NCBI GenBank assembly: GCA_015222595.1 | Contig: JADFVP010000147.1 | Coordinates: forward strand, 1-5,538 | Origin: Pseudomonadota bacterium | GTDB lineage: Bacteria; Desulfobacterota; GWC2-55-46; JADFVP01 | DNA: 5,538 nt | Reading direction: 5' to 3' | Shown: positions 1-5,538 of the stretch, piece after piece | How the letters are laid out: every line of letters starts with the position of its first letter | Position numbering within the stretch: position 1 is the first letter of the stretch | Notes under the pieces: model-generated | Databases searched by the model: none | Told to the model about the DNA's origin: nothing | The model's input: the letters and a program-made list of their open reading frames with translations, nothing else | Program-made: the position numbers and the translations under genes

Positions 1-3000
1 GGTCTGTCGCTGGTAATAAGCTCAGAGGTCTTGGCGTATAGGTCGGAGAAGACAACCACCTCTACATTGCCCGAAAGGCCGTCGAGTGTAACGAAGGCCA
101 TGCGGTCGCCCTTCTTTGTGGTGATCTCTTTAAAGGTCGATATAACGCCACCGACTGCGACCGTCACCTCGTGGTCGATGCTCATCAACTCTTCTATAGC
201 GCACGTTGCGTAACTCTTTAAAGTGTCCATGTGGCTCTGAAGCGGATGGGACGAAAAGTAGAAACCCAAGGTCTCCTTCTCGGCGCTCAAAAGCTCCGCC
301 TCGGTCCATTCAGCAGTGGACGCAGCGTAAGAGAACTCTTTTACTCCGCCGCTTACCGCGCCTGCGCCTGCCTGTCCGTCTGAGTCTCCGAGCATATCGA
401 AGATAGAGCCCTGCCCCTCTTCTTTGTCGCGCTGTATCTTCTGCGCAGTCTCCATCTCGCCGACAAGAACCTCTAAAAGCCCTGCGCGCTTCGTGCCGGC
501 ACAGCCGGTAAAATCGAAAGCGCCGCACTTCACAAGGCTCTCCACGACCTTCTTGTTGACCTTGCGCGAGTCAACACGAACAAGAAAATCTACCAACGAC
601 TCGAACGGGCCGTCCTCTCGAACCTCTAAAATAGAGTCTATCGCCGCGCTGCCTACGTTCTTTATCGCGCCGAGCGCAAAGCGTATAGAGTCGCCGGAGA
701 CCGAGAACATCTTGTCGGACTCGTTAATGTCCGGCGGGTTGACCTCTATGGAGATGTTGCGGCACTCGTTAATGTACTTTACGACGTTGTCCGTGGTGTC
801 CATGTCCGAGCTTAAGAGCGCAGCCATGAACTCTACCGGGTAGTGCGCCTTCAGGTAAGCCGTGTGGTAGGCGATGAGAGCGTAGGCCGCCGAGTGGGAT
901 TTATTAAAACCGTAGCCCGCGAACTTTGCCATGAGGTCGAAGATCTTCTCGGCCTTCGGCTTCGGTATCTCGTTACGGATGGACCCCTCGATAAACTTGT
1001 TGCGCTGTATGAGCATCTCTTCGTGGTTCTTCTTGCCCATCGCCTTTCTGAGCACGTCGGCGTCTCCGGGGGTGAAGTGCGCCAGAGAGCGCGCTATCTC
1101 CATTACCTGCTCCTGGTAAACCATGACCCCGTAGGTGTTCTCCAGTATGGTCTTTAGAAGAACGTGGTCGTAGACGACCTTAACTCTCTTGTGCTTGCGG
1201 TTTATAAAGTCGTCGACCATGCCGCTTTGCAGCGGGCCCGGACGGTAGAGCGCTACCGCTGCTATCATGTCCTCGAAGGCTTCGGGTTTGAGCTTTCTTA
1301 AAAGCTCCTTCATGCCAGAACTCTCAAGCTGAAAGACTCCGTCGGTCTCGCCCTTGGCAACGAGTGTATAGGTCTCGGTGTCGTCGAGCGGAAGCGTATC
1401 GAGGTCGATCTCTACTTTTCTGTTCGCCTTAACGTACTTCAGCGCGCGGTCTATTACCGTTAGCGTCTTAAGGCCTAAGAAGTCGAACTTTACGAGCCCG
1501 ATCTTCTCGACATCCTTCATCGGGAACTGTGTAGTTACAATATTTTCTTTAGAGCCCATGTAGAGCGGCAGATACTCGACCAACGGCAGGTTCGAGATAA
1601 CAACACCTGCGGCATGCGTAGAGGCGTGGCGCGGCAGGCCTTCCAAGGCGCGGGCCACCTCTATCAGTTCCGCTACTTTAGCATCATCTTTAACGAGCTT
1701 CTGTAACTTAGGTTCCTTTTCGAGCGCGCTCTCTATTGTAATATTGAGCTCCGCTGGAACGAGCTTCGCTATGCGGTCTACGTCTCCGTACGGCATGTCG
1801 AGCACGCGCCCGACGTCACGCAAACACGCCCTTGCCCTCATAAGCCCGAAGGTGATTATCTGCGTTACGTTCTCTTGACCGTAGAGTTCGGTAACGTACT
1901 TAATTACCTCCTCGCGCTGTTCGTAGCAAAAATCGATATCTATATCGGGAAGGCTTATTCTGTCGGGGTTCAGAAACCGCTCGAAGAGCAGGTTATACTC
2001 TATGGGGTCTATGTTCGTTATGCCGAGCGAGTAGGCCACCAGAGATCCGGCTGCTGACCCTCTGCCCGGACCAACGGGAATGTCTTTACTGCGCGCGTAA
2101 TCGATAAAGTCGGCGACTATTAAAAAGTAGCCCGGAAAGCCCATTCCCTTTATGACCTTCAACTCCTTGTCGAGCCGGTCGTAATATTTCCATTTAAGAG
2201 GCTCAATGTCGGTGCCGCGCTTTGTCATCACCTCAAGACGGGCCTCAAGACCCTCTTTGGACTTCGCATCTATCACGTCGTCGAGCGTCTGGCCCTCCGG
2301 GGCCGGGTACTCCGGCATATGCGTTGCGTCGAGCTTCATCTCAAGGTTGCACCGCTCGGCTATCTCTATCGTGTTCTCTATCGCCTCGGGGCAATCGGCA
2401 AAAGCCTTCGTCATCTCTTCCGGACTCTTGAAGTAGAACTCGTCGGTCGCAAAACGCATCCTTTTCTCTGCCGAAACCGTAGTGCCAGTCTGAATACATA
2501 GAAGTATGTCGTGAATTCGCGCGTCTTCGCGTTTTAGATAATGGCAGTCGTTGGTGGCAACGAGCGGAATGTCGAGCTTTCTGGCTATTTCTATTAGCCC
2601 TCCGTTTACTCTCTCCTGCTCCTCCATACCGTTATGCTGAAGCTCTATAAAGAAGCGGCGGTCGGGAAAGATCTCTTTATGTTCGGCTGCTATGCGCTCG
2701 GCCTCGTCCTTCAGCCCGTGCGACCAGTTGTACGCCACCTCGCCGTGCAGACAGGCACTGAGCGCAATAAGACCTTCGCTGTGCTCGCGCAAAATCTCTT
2801 TATCTATGCGGGGCTTGTAGTAGAAGCCGTCTATATACGCGGTAGAGATCAGTTTGCAGAGATTGGTGTAGCCGGTGGAGTCCATTACAAGAAGTATCAG
2901 GTGGTAAGAGTTGGTGTCGAGTATGCTTGTTCTGCTCTGCGGAGTTTTGTCGGTGCGCGCGCCCGGGGCCACGTAAACTTCGCAGCCGATAATCGGCTTT

Positions 3001-3185
3001 ACACCATTCTTCATGGCGAGTTCGTAGAACTCTACTGCGCCAAAGAGGTTGCCGTGGTCTGTGACAGCAACGGCAGGCATCTTCATCTCGCGAGCGGTCT
3101 TTACCAGCGCCTCTGGGCGGATTGCGCCGTCGAGAAGTGAGTACTGTGAATGGGTATGCAGGTGGACGAAGTTAGAGTGATGCAT
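1..3185 (-). CDS. dnaE: DNA polymerase III alpha subunit (replicative DNA polymerase), C-terminus cut by left edge
   Basis: This is the catalytic subunit of the bacterial replicase. I translated the frame by hand from ATG 3185-3183 to the left edge: 1061 codons with no stop or frameshift. The family is usually about 1150-1170 residues, so about 100 C-terminal residues lie outside. Domains in order: PHP domain about 5-220 (VHLHTH at 7-12, TDHGNLFGAVEFY from 42, NDCHY at 212-216); polymerase core with MGFPGYFLIVADFI at 348-361, VGPGRGSAAGS at 371-381 and PDIDIDFC at 413-420; KFDFLGL at 566-572; fingers through about 740; helix-hairpin-helix region about 840-900; clamp motif at 925-929; start of the OB fold from about 1005. 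Catalytic aspartates are D414, D416 and D568, with the same 154-residue spacing as D401/D555 of E. coli. The start is chosen because MHHSNFVHLH matches the usual DnaE N-terminus; the upstream AGG lies unusually close to it. It is the E. coli-like DnaE type, not PolC, since no exonuclease domain is inserted in PHP. Identification is secure. Confidence 0.98.
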   Translation of the reverse strand, partial: MHHSNFVHLHTHSQYSLLDGAIRPEALVKTAREMKMPAVAVTDHGNLFGAVEFYELAMKNGVKPIIGCEVYVAPGARTDKTPQSRTSILDTNSYHLILLVMDSTGYTNLCKLISTAYIDGFYYKPRIDKEILREHSEGLIALSACLHGEVAYNWSHGLKDEAERIAAEHKEIFPDRRFFIELQHNGMEEQERVNGGLIEIARKLDIPLVATNDCHYLKREDARIHDILLCIQTGTTVSAEKRMRFATDEFYFKSPEEMTKAFADCPEAIENTIEIAERCNLEMKLDATHMPEYPAPEGQTLDDVIDAKSKEGLEARLEVMTKRGTDIEPLKWKYYDRLDKELKVIKGMGFPGYFLIVADFIDYARSKDIPVGPGRGSAAGSLVAYSLGITNIDPIEYNLLFERFLNPDRISLPDIDIDFCYEQREEVIKYVTELYGQENVTQIITFGLMRARACLRDVGRVLDMPYGDVDRIAKLVPAELNITIESALEKEPKLQKLVKDDAKVAELIEVARALEGLPRHASTHAAGVVISNLPLVEYLPLYMGSKENIVTTQFPMKDVEKIGLVKFDFLGLKTLTVIDRALKYVKANRKVEIDLDTLPLDDTETYTLVAKGETDGVFQLESSGMKELLRKLKPEAFEDMIAAVALYRPGPLQSGMVDDFINRKHKRVKVVYDHVLLKTILENTYGVMVYQEQVMEIARSLAHFTPGDADVLRKAMGKKNHEEMLIQRNKFIEGSIRNEIPKPKAEKIFDLMAKFAGYGFNKSHSAAYALIAYHTAYLKAHYPVEFMAALLSSDMDTTDNVVKYINECRNISIEVNPPDINESDKMFSVSGDSIRFALGAIKNVGSAAIDSILEVREDGPFESLVDFLVRVDSRKVNKKVVESLVKCGAFDFTGCAGTKRAGLLEVLVGEMETAQKIQRDKEEGQGSIFDMLGDSDGQAGAGAVSGGVKEFSYAASTAEWTEAELLSAEKETLGFYFSSHPLQSHMDTLKSYATCAIEELMSIDHEVTVAVGGVISTFKEITTKKGDRMAFVTLDGLSGNVEVVVFSDLYAKTSELITSDR
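399..413 (-). other. Internal beta-clamp-binding motif of DnaE (QGSIF)
   Basis: Residues Q925-G-S-I-F929 of the dnaE product fit the clamp-binding consensus Qxx(L/I)F. They lie just after the helix-hairpin-helix region and before the OB fold, where E. coli alpha carries its internal QADMF motif. The position and the flanking acidic, glycine-rich linker support a role in tethering the polymerase to the sliding clamp. The function is inferred from the family. Confidence 0.75.
2538..3171 (-). other. PHP domain of DnaE with an apparently complete metal-ligand set
   Basis: The N-terminal polymerase-and-histidinol-phosphatase domain shows H8, H10, D19, H44 (in TDHG), E69 (in GCEVY), H95 (in SYHLILL), C145, and D213/H215 (in NDCHY). 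These sit at the positions that form the trinuclear metal site in PHP-proofreading DnaE enzymes such as those of Thermus. E. coli alpha, as I recall it, has HLRVH where this protein has HLHTH, so it has lost a ligand. An active metal-dependent 3'-5' exonuclease is therefore plausible here but not proven. The C145 assignment is the least certain. Confidence 0.6.
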
Positions 3186-3188
3186 CCT
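3186..3188 (-). promoter_or_regulatory. Weak, closely placed ribosome-binding sequence of dnaE
   Basis: The minus strand reads AACAGG directly before the dnaE ATG, so the only AGG touches the start codon. The 5-12 nt upstream (TGCTATCTTA) contain no Shine-Dalgarno match. The start is fixed by homology of the N-terminus rather than by this site. Initiation may be inefficient or helped by another leader element. Confidence 0.4.
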
Positions 3189-3211
3189 GTTAAGATAGCA
3201 TAAAAAAGGGG

Positions 3212-3250
3212 GAGTGAACAGAGAGAGTGGACAAAGAGAGTGAACAAAGG
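3212..3250. repeat. Three tandem copies of a 13-nt repeat in the dnaE leader
   Basis: Three head-to-tail 13-mers occupy 3212-3224, 3225-3237 and 3238-3250. The plus-strand consensus is GAGTGAACAAAGA, and any two copies match at 11 of 13 positions. Flanking sequence does not continue the repeat. The array lies 27 nt upstream of the dnaE start codon and downstream of the candidate promoter, so it would be transcribed as a C/U-rich leader. It could be an operator array, an RNA-binding site or a chance expansion of purine-rich sequence. Its function is unknown. Confidence 0.85.
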
Positions 3251-3264
3251 GAAAAATAAATTCT

Positions 3265-3292
3265 ACTATAGATTGCGGCTAAAGCGCGACAA
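3265..3292 (-). promoter_or_regulatory. Candidate sigma-70-type promoter for dnaE
   Basis: The minus strand carries TTGTCG (3292-3287), a 16-nt spacer and TATAGT (3270-3265). These match the -35 consensus at 4 of 6 positions and the -10 at 5 of 6. A transcript starting about 7 nt beyond the -10 would have a leader of roughly 70-75 nt that includes the tandem 13-nt repeats. It is the best promoter-like pair I found in the gap, but matches of this quality also occur by chance. Confidence 0.35.
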
Positions 3293-3410
3293 GAGCTGAG
3301 CAAGAGCAGATAAACGGCAGCAAGAGAGCAACGGGGGCGAAGAAGCAACGAGGCCTAAGCTATAAATAACAGCCCGTTACATACAAAAGCTAAGAAACAA
3401 TATTGCCCCT

Positions 3411-4073
3411 CTACTGCGCTACCCTCTTTACATAGATCTCTTTTACTATATCGGCGTCGAGCGCAAGCGTCGTCTCTTCTATCTGAAGCACGAAGGCGGG
3501 CCGTTTCTGGTGGACGTGTACGGTGCTTCCCGGCACTATGCCTAAGGTCGAAAGCTTATCGAGGCGCGTATGCTGCTTGGAGACTATAAAGATTATCCTG
3601 CCCGACTCCCCGACCTTAAGCTGGTCTAGCGGGTTGACGAGCGGGGTTATCTCGCTTTTGGTCGCAATGCAGCAGTTGCCCTTCGGTATCGGGAGGCCGT
3701 GCGGACAGGTCGGCGGATGGCCTAAGAGCGTGCAGATACTCTCGGCGACTTCAGGGGTCAGAGTGTGCTCGAAGCTGCATGCGTTCTTCTCGACCGTCTC
3801 CGGGTCCATGGCGAGTACCTCGGTCAACAGCCTCTCTGCAAGCCGATGCCGTCTGATAGCCTCTCTTGCAAGGGTCTCTCCCGTATTGGTAAGCGTTACA
3901 ACGTCGCCCATAACGGTAATGAGTCCTTCGGCGCTCATGGCGTCCAGAGTGCTTCTGTCGGCCTCCTCTTTAACCTCTTCTATCTCAAGCAGCGCCGTTA
4001 CCGAGCTTCTGCCGGCCTCGCGCTCGGACCAGATAAACTCTAAAACCTCGTCTGTCGCCCTGTCCTGTCCCAT
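3411..4073 (-). CDS. DtxR-family iron-dependent transcriptional regulator with C-terminal FeoA domain
   Basis: This 220-residue protein is a predicted cytosolic metal-dependent repressor. The N-terminal winged helix-turn-helix spans about 7-65. A dimerisation and metal-binding domain spans about 66-130. A FeoA/SH3-like domain spans about 149-217 (LKVGESGRI near 152, then the LSTLGIVPGSTV stretch near 174). Likely metal ligands are H76 and E80 in RRHRLAER, and C99, E102 and H103 in ACSFEH, matching DtxR H79/E83/C102/E105/H106. N-terminal E9 and E12 sit where MntR has D8 and E11. Between the domains is PTCPHGLPIPKGNCC (121-135), with three cysteines. The ATG has GGGGG 4 nt upstream and the gene ends in TAG. 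It lies 32 nt after feoB, so it is probably co-transcribed and autoregulated. Fe(II) is the likely signal because of feoB; Mn(II) is the main alternative. No specific gene name is justified. Confidence 0.93.
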   Translation of the reverse strand: MGQDRATDEVLEFIWSEREAGRSSVTALLEIEEVKEEADRSTLDAMSAEGLITVMGDVVTLTNTGETLAREAIRRHRLAERLLTEVLAMDPETVEKNACSFEHTLTPEVAESICTLLGHPPTCPHGLPIPKGNCCIATKSEITPLVNPLDQLKVGESGRIIFIVSKQHTRLDKLSTLGIVPGSTVHVHQKRPAFVLQIEETTLALDADIVKEIYVKRVAQ

Positions 4074-4077
4074 ATTT

Positions 4078-4082
4078 CCCCC
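4078..4082 (-). promoter_or_regulatory. Ribosome-binding site of the DtxR-FeoA gene
   Basis: The minus strand reads GGGGG followed by AAAT and then the ATG at 4073, inside the 32-nt gap after the feoB stop codon. It is a G-rich Shine-Dalgarno variant with a short 4-nt spacer and supports this start. The gap is too short to hold both a terminator and an independent promoter comfortably, so co-transcription with feoB is likely. Confidence 0.55.
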
Positions 4083-4105
4083 GGTGTATAATTTAAAAGA
4101 TCATT

Positions 4106-5538
4106 TTAGAATGTCGCGCCAAGAGCCCTTAAAATAAAGTTCAATACCCCGCCGGCAAAGAGTGCGAACGGAAAGATAAAGGCCGTAATTATGATGGCAG
4201 TAACAAGGCCCCGCTCCTTGATGATGATGAACATATTGGCAATACACGGCACGAAGAGCGTAATGGTCACGAGGCTGACGACGGACTGTACGCCGTCGAG
4301 CATGCCCTGACGTTGGAGCGACAGCAGTCCGGCGGCTCCGTAGTCGCGCCTTAGAAAGCCGACTATAAAGGCCTCTGTAGCCTCTATCGGAAGCCCTAAG
4401 AAACCGACTATAAGCGGCTCGGTCACCATCTGCAAGGCATCCAATGCATGGGTTCTGTCGAGCGTAAAGAGCACAAGCGTACCGAGCACAAAGAGCGGCA
4501 GAGCCTCTTTCAGGTACCACTCAACACGAACGACCGTCTTTAAGAGCACGTTCTTCATCTGAGGTATCCGCATCGGAGGGACTTCCATAATAAAGTCCGA
4601 GGTGTCTCCGGGAACTATTTTAGATGAAAGAAAGCCTACTATAAAGATTATGAAGATAACGGAGAACATCCAGACAATGGTCGCCATTAAAGAGATTGAG
4701 CTTAACATGCCGAGTATAACGCCGAGTTGTGCGGAGCACGGTACGCCGAGGGCCAGCAGCAGGGTGACTATTATGCGCTCTTTCTTGGTCTCAAGTATAC
4801 GCGTGGTCATTGTGGCCATGGTGTCGCACCCGAGGCCTAAGACCATCGGCAGTACTGCCTTGCCGTTAAGGCCCATCAGGCGAAAGATCTTGTCTACCAT
4901 TATGGCCAGGCGCGGCAGATACCCTGAGTCTTCCAATATAGAGAAGAAGATAAAGAAGAAGCTGACTATGGGCATTACTATGGCGATGGCGTAAGTAAAC
5001 GCCATGGTTATTATGCCGTACGGGCCTACAATGAGGTCGTGAATAAGGCCCGATGGGAAGACGTACTCTACGACGCGCGCGGACCATGGGTTGATGAACT
5101 CGCCGAAAATATAGCTCTCTACAAAGTCTACCGCGTAGCCTGCGCCCAAGACCCCCACGAACTGGTACATTAGGAAGAGCACGACGAGCAAGAGCGGTAT
5201 GCCCCAGAACGGGTGCATGGAGAAGGTACCGAGGAATCCGGCTATCTTTGAGCCAGACGCCTCTTTCTTGGTGGTTACTTTGGCCAAGAGCTTGTCGGCA
5301 GCCGTCAGCCTTATACGGTTTATGAGATAACCTATCGGCTCCGAGTACTGGGTGGCAAGAGCCGTGTTGATAGCCTCAATCTTGTCCAGTGCCTCTGTGC
5401 CCAGCTTGCTCTTGAGCCACTTCTCAAGTGTCATGTCGCCAGAGAGGATCATCATGGCTATGGAGCGCCTGGAGATGCGCGCTTCTGGTAAAAGCTCTGC
5501 AATAGAGTCTATTCCGGTCTCTATATCTTTGGGGTACA
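4106..5538 (-). CDS. feoB: Ferrous iron transport protein B, C-terminal part (N-terminal GTPase domain beyond right edge)
   Basis: FeoB is an inner-membrane Fe(II) permease with a cytosolic GTPase domain. Here 476 codons plus a TAA stop are visible. The frame stays open to the right edge, so the Met at 5455 is internal and not the start. With codons numbered from the edge: 1-90 is the cytosolic linker and helical part; about 113-135 is the first membrane helix. The first gate region is EDSGYLPRLA (202-211), then GLNGKAVLPMVLGLGCD (222-238) and VPCSAQLGV (265-273). FLRRDYGAAG is at 394-403 and FVPCIANM at 428-435. Roughly 8 hydrophobic segments are visible. Cysteines 237, 267 and 431 lie at conserved gate positions. 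The missing part (G1-G5 motifs, guanine-dissociation-inhibitor helices) should be about 180-250 residues. The protein lies immediately upstream of the DtxR-FeoA gene, fitting an iron-uptake operon whose promoter and operator would be off the window. Confidence 0.96.
   Translation of the reverse strand, partial: YPKDIETGIDSIAELLPEARISRRSIAMMILSGDMTLEKWLKSKLGTEALDKIEAINTALATQYSEPIGYLINRIRLTAADKLLAKVTTKKEASGSKIAGFLGTFSMHPFWGIPLLLVVLFLMYQFVGVLGAGYAVDFVESYIFGEFINPWSARVVEYVFPSGLIHDLIVGPYGIITMAFTYAIAIVMPIVSFFFIFFSILEDSGYLPRLAIMVDKIFRLMGLNGKAVLPMVLGLGCDTMATMTTRILETKKERIIVTLLLALGVPCSAQLGVILGMLSSISLMATIVWMFSVIFIIFIVGFLSSKIVPGDTSDFIMEVPPMRIPQMKNVLLKTVVRVEWYLKEALPLFVLGTLVLFTLDRTHALDALQMVTEPLIVGFLGLPIEATEAFIVGFLRRDYGAAGLLSLQRQGMLDGVQSVVSLVTITLFVPCIANMFIIIKERGLVTAIIITAFIFPFALFAGGVLNFILRALGATF

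Larger units (their letters stand above)
3186..3410. other. Non-coding gap between dtxR-feoA and dnaE
   Basis: This 225-nt gap is the only substantial non-coding stretch in the window. Next to dnaE it is strongly purine-rich on the plus strand and holds the tandem repeat and the candidate promoter. The middle (3289-3353) has loosely repeated CAAGAG and GCAACGRGG words. I found no strong GC hairpin followed by a T run downstream of the regulator stop codon, so either read-through into dnaE or Rho-dependent termination is possible. There is no RNA gene that I recognise. Confidence 0.6.

Noticed and set aside
424..843. Plus-strand open frame of 139 codons opposite dnaE
   Set aside because: The minus-strand dnaE frame is continuous and conserved here, and the plus-strand product looks like random composition.
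2634..3140. Plus-strand open frame of 168 codons opposite the start of dnaE
   Set aside because: It overlaps the highly conserved PHP domain coding sequence on the other strand and shows no family resemblance. It is a by-product of codon bias.
3192..3197. TATCTT with an upstream TG as an extended -10 giving a leaderless dnaE mRNA
   Set aside because: It matches the -10 at only 4 of 6 positions, and the hexamer at the right distance upstream (TGTTCA) matches a -35 at only 3 of 6. The pair at 3265-3292 is better.
3268..3291. Possible intrinsic terminator: GCGCTTTAGCCGC hairpin on the minus strand with a T-rich stretch further on
   Set aside because: The stem has internal mismatches and only 2-4 consecutive pairs, and the T-rich stretch is too far away to form a standard terminator.
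3398..3405. Perfect palindrome CAATATTG just after the regulator stop codon
   Set aside because: It is eight bases of AT-rich symmetry with no extension into the flanks, so chance is adequate. It is too short for a DtxR- or Fur-type operator.
3523..4137. Plus-strand open frame of 204 codons opposite the regulator gene
   Set aside because: It is antisense to a clear DtxR-FeoA gene, its product is serine- and leucine-rich with no recognisable domain, and it has no supporting ribosome-binding site. It is a shadow frame.
4106..5455. feoB starting at the Met codon at 5455
   Set aside because: The frame remains open for 27 more codons to the right edge, and FeoB needs an N-terminal GTPase domain. 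The Met is internal.

Overview
All three genes in this window lie on the minus strand and are transcribed right to left. From right to left they are: the C-terminal two thirds of a ferrous iron permease (feoB, cut by the right edge); a 220-residue DtxR-family metalloregulator with a fused C-terminal FeoA domain; a 225-nt non-coding gap; and the first 1061 codons of a replicative DNA polymerase III alpha subunit (dnaE, cut by the left edge). Coding density is high. No tRNA, rRNA, CRISPR array or mobile element is visible.

Organism: bacterial, because of the C-family replicative polymerase. A DtxR regulator fused to FeoA, placed beside this FeoB subtype (motifs FLRRDYGAAG and VPCSAQLGV), resembles what I know from anaerobic or microaerophilic Gram-negatives such as Desulfobacterota and Nitrospirota. 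That placement is inference and I cannot name a species. ATA is the commonest isoleucine codon although the DNA looks only moderately GC-rich. This also argues against an enterobacterium.

Region by region: 4106-5538 is feoB (linker and membrane gate domains). A 32-nt gap with a GGGGG ribosome-binding site leads to dtxR-feoA (3411-4073), so the two very likely form one iron operon. The regulator probably senses cytosolic Fe(II) and represses the transporter and itself, while its FeoA-like domain may contact FeoB or tune regulator activity. The gap 3186-3410 holds a candidate promoter for dnaE and a notable triple tandem 13-nt repeat in the likely dnaE leader. No convincing intrinsic terminator was found. 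dnaE (1-3185) is an intact, standard-looking alpha subunit with a full set of PHP metal ligands, the three catalytic aspartates and an internal clamp-binding motif.

I see no evidence of a new multi-gene system. The most unusual items are the tandem repeat ahead of dnaE, the mixed metal-site residues and cysteine cluster of the regulator, and the apparently active PHP exonuclease site.
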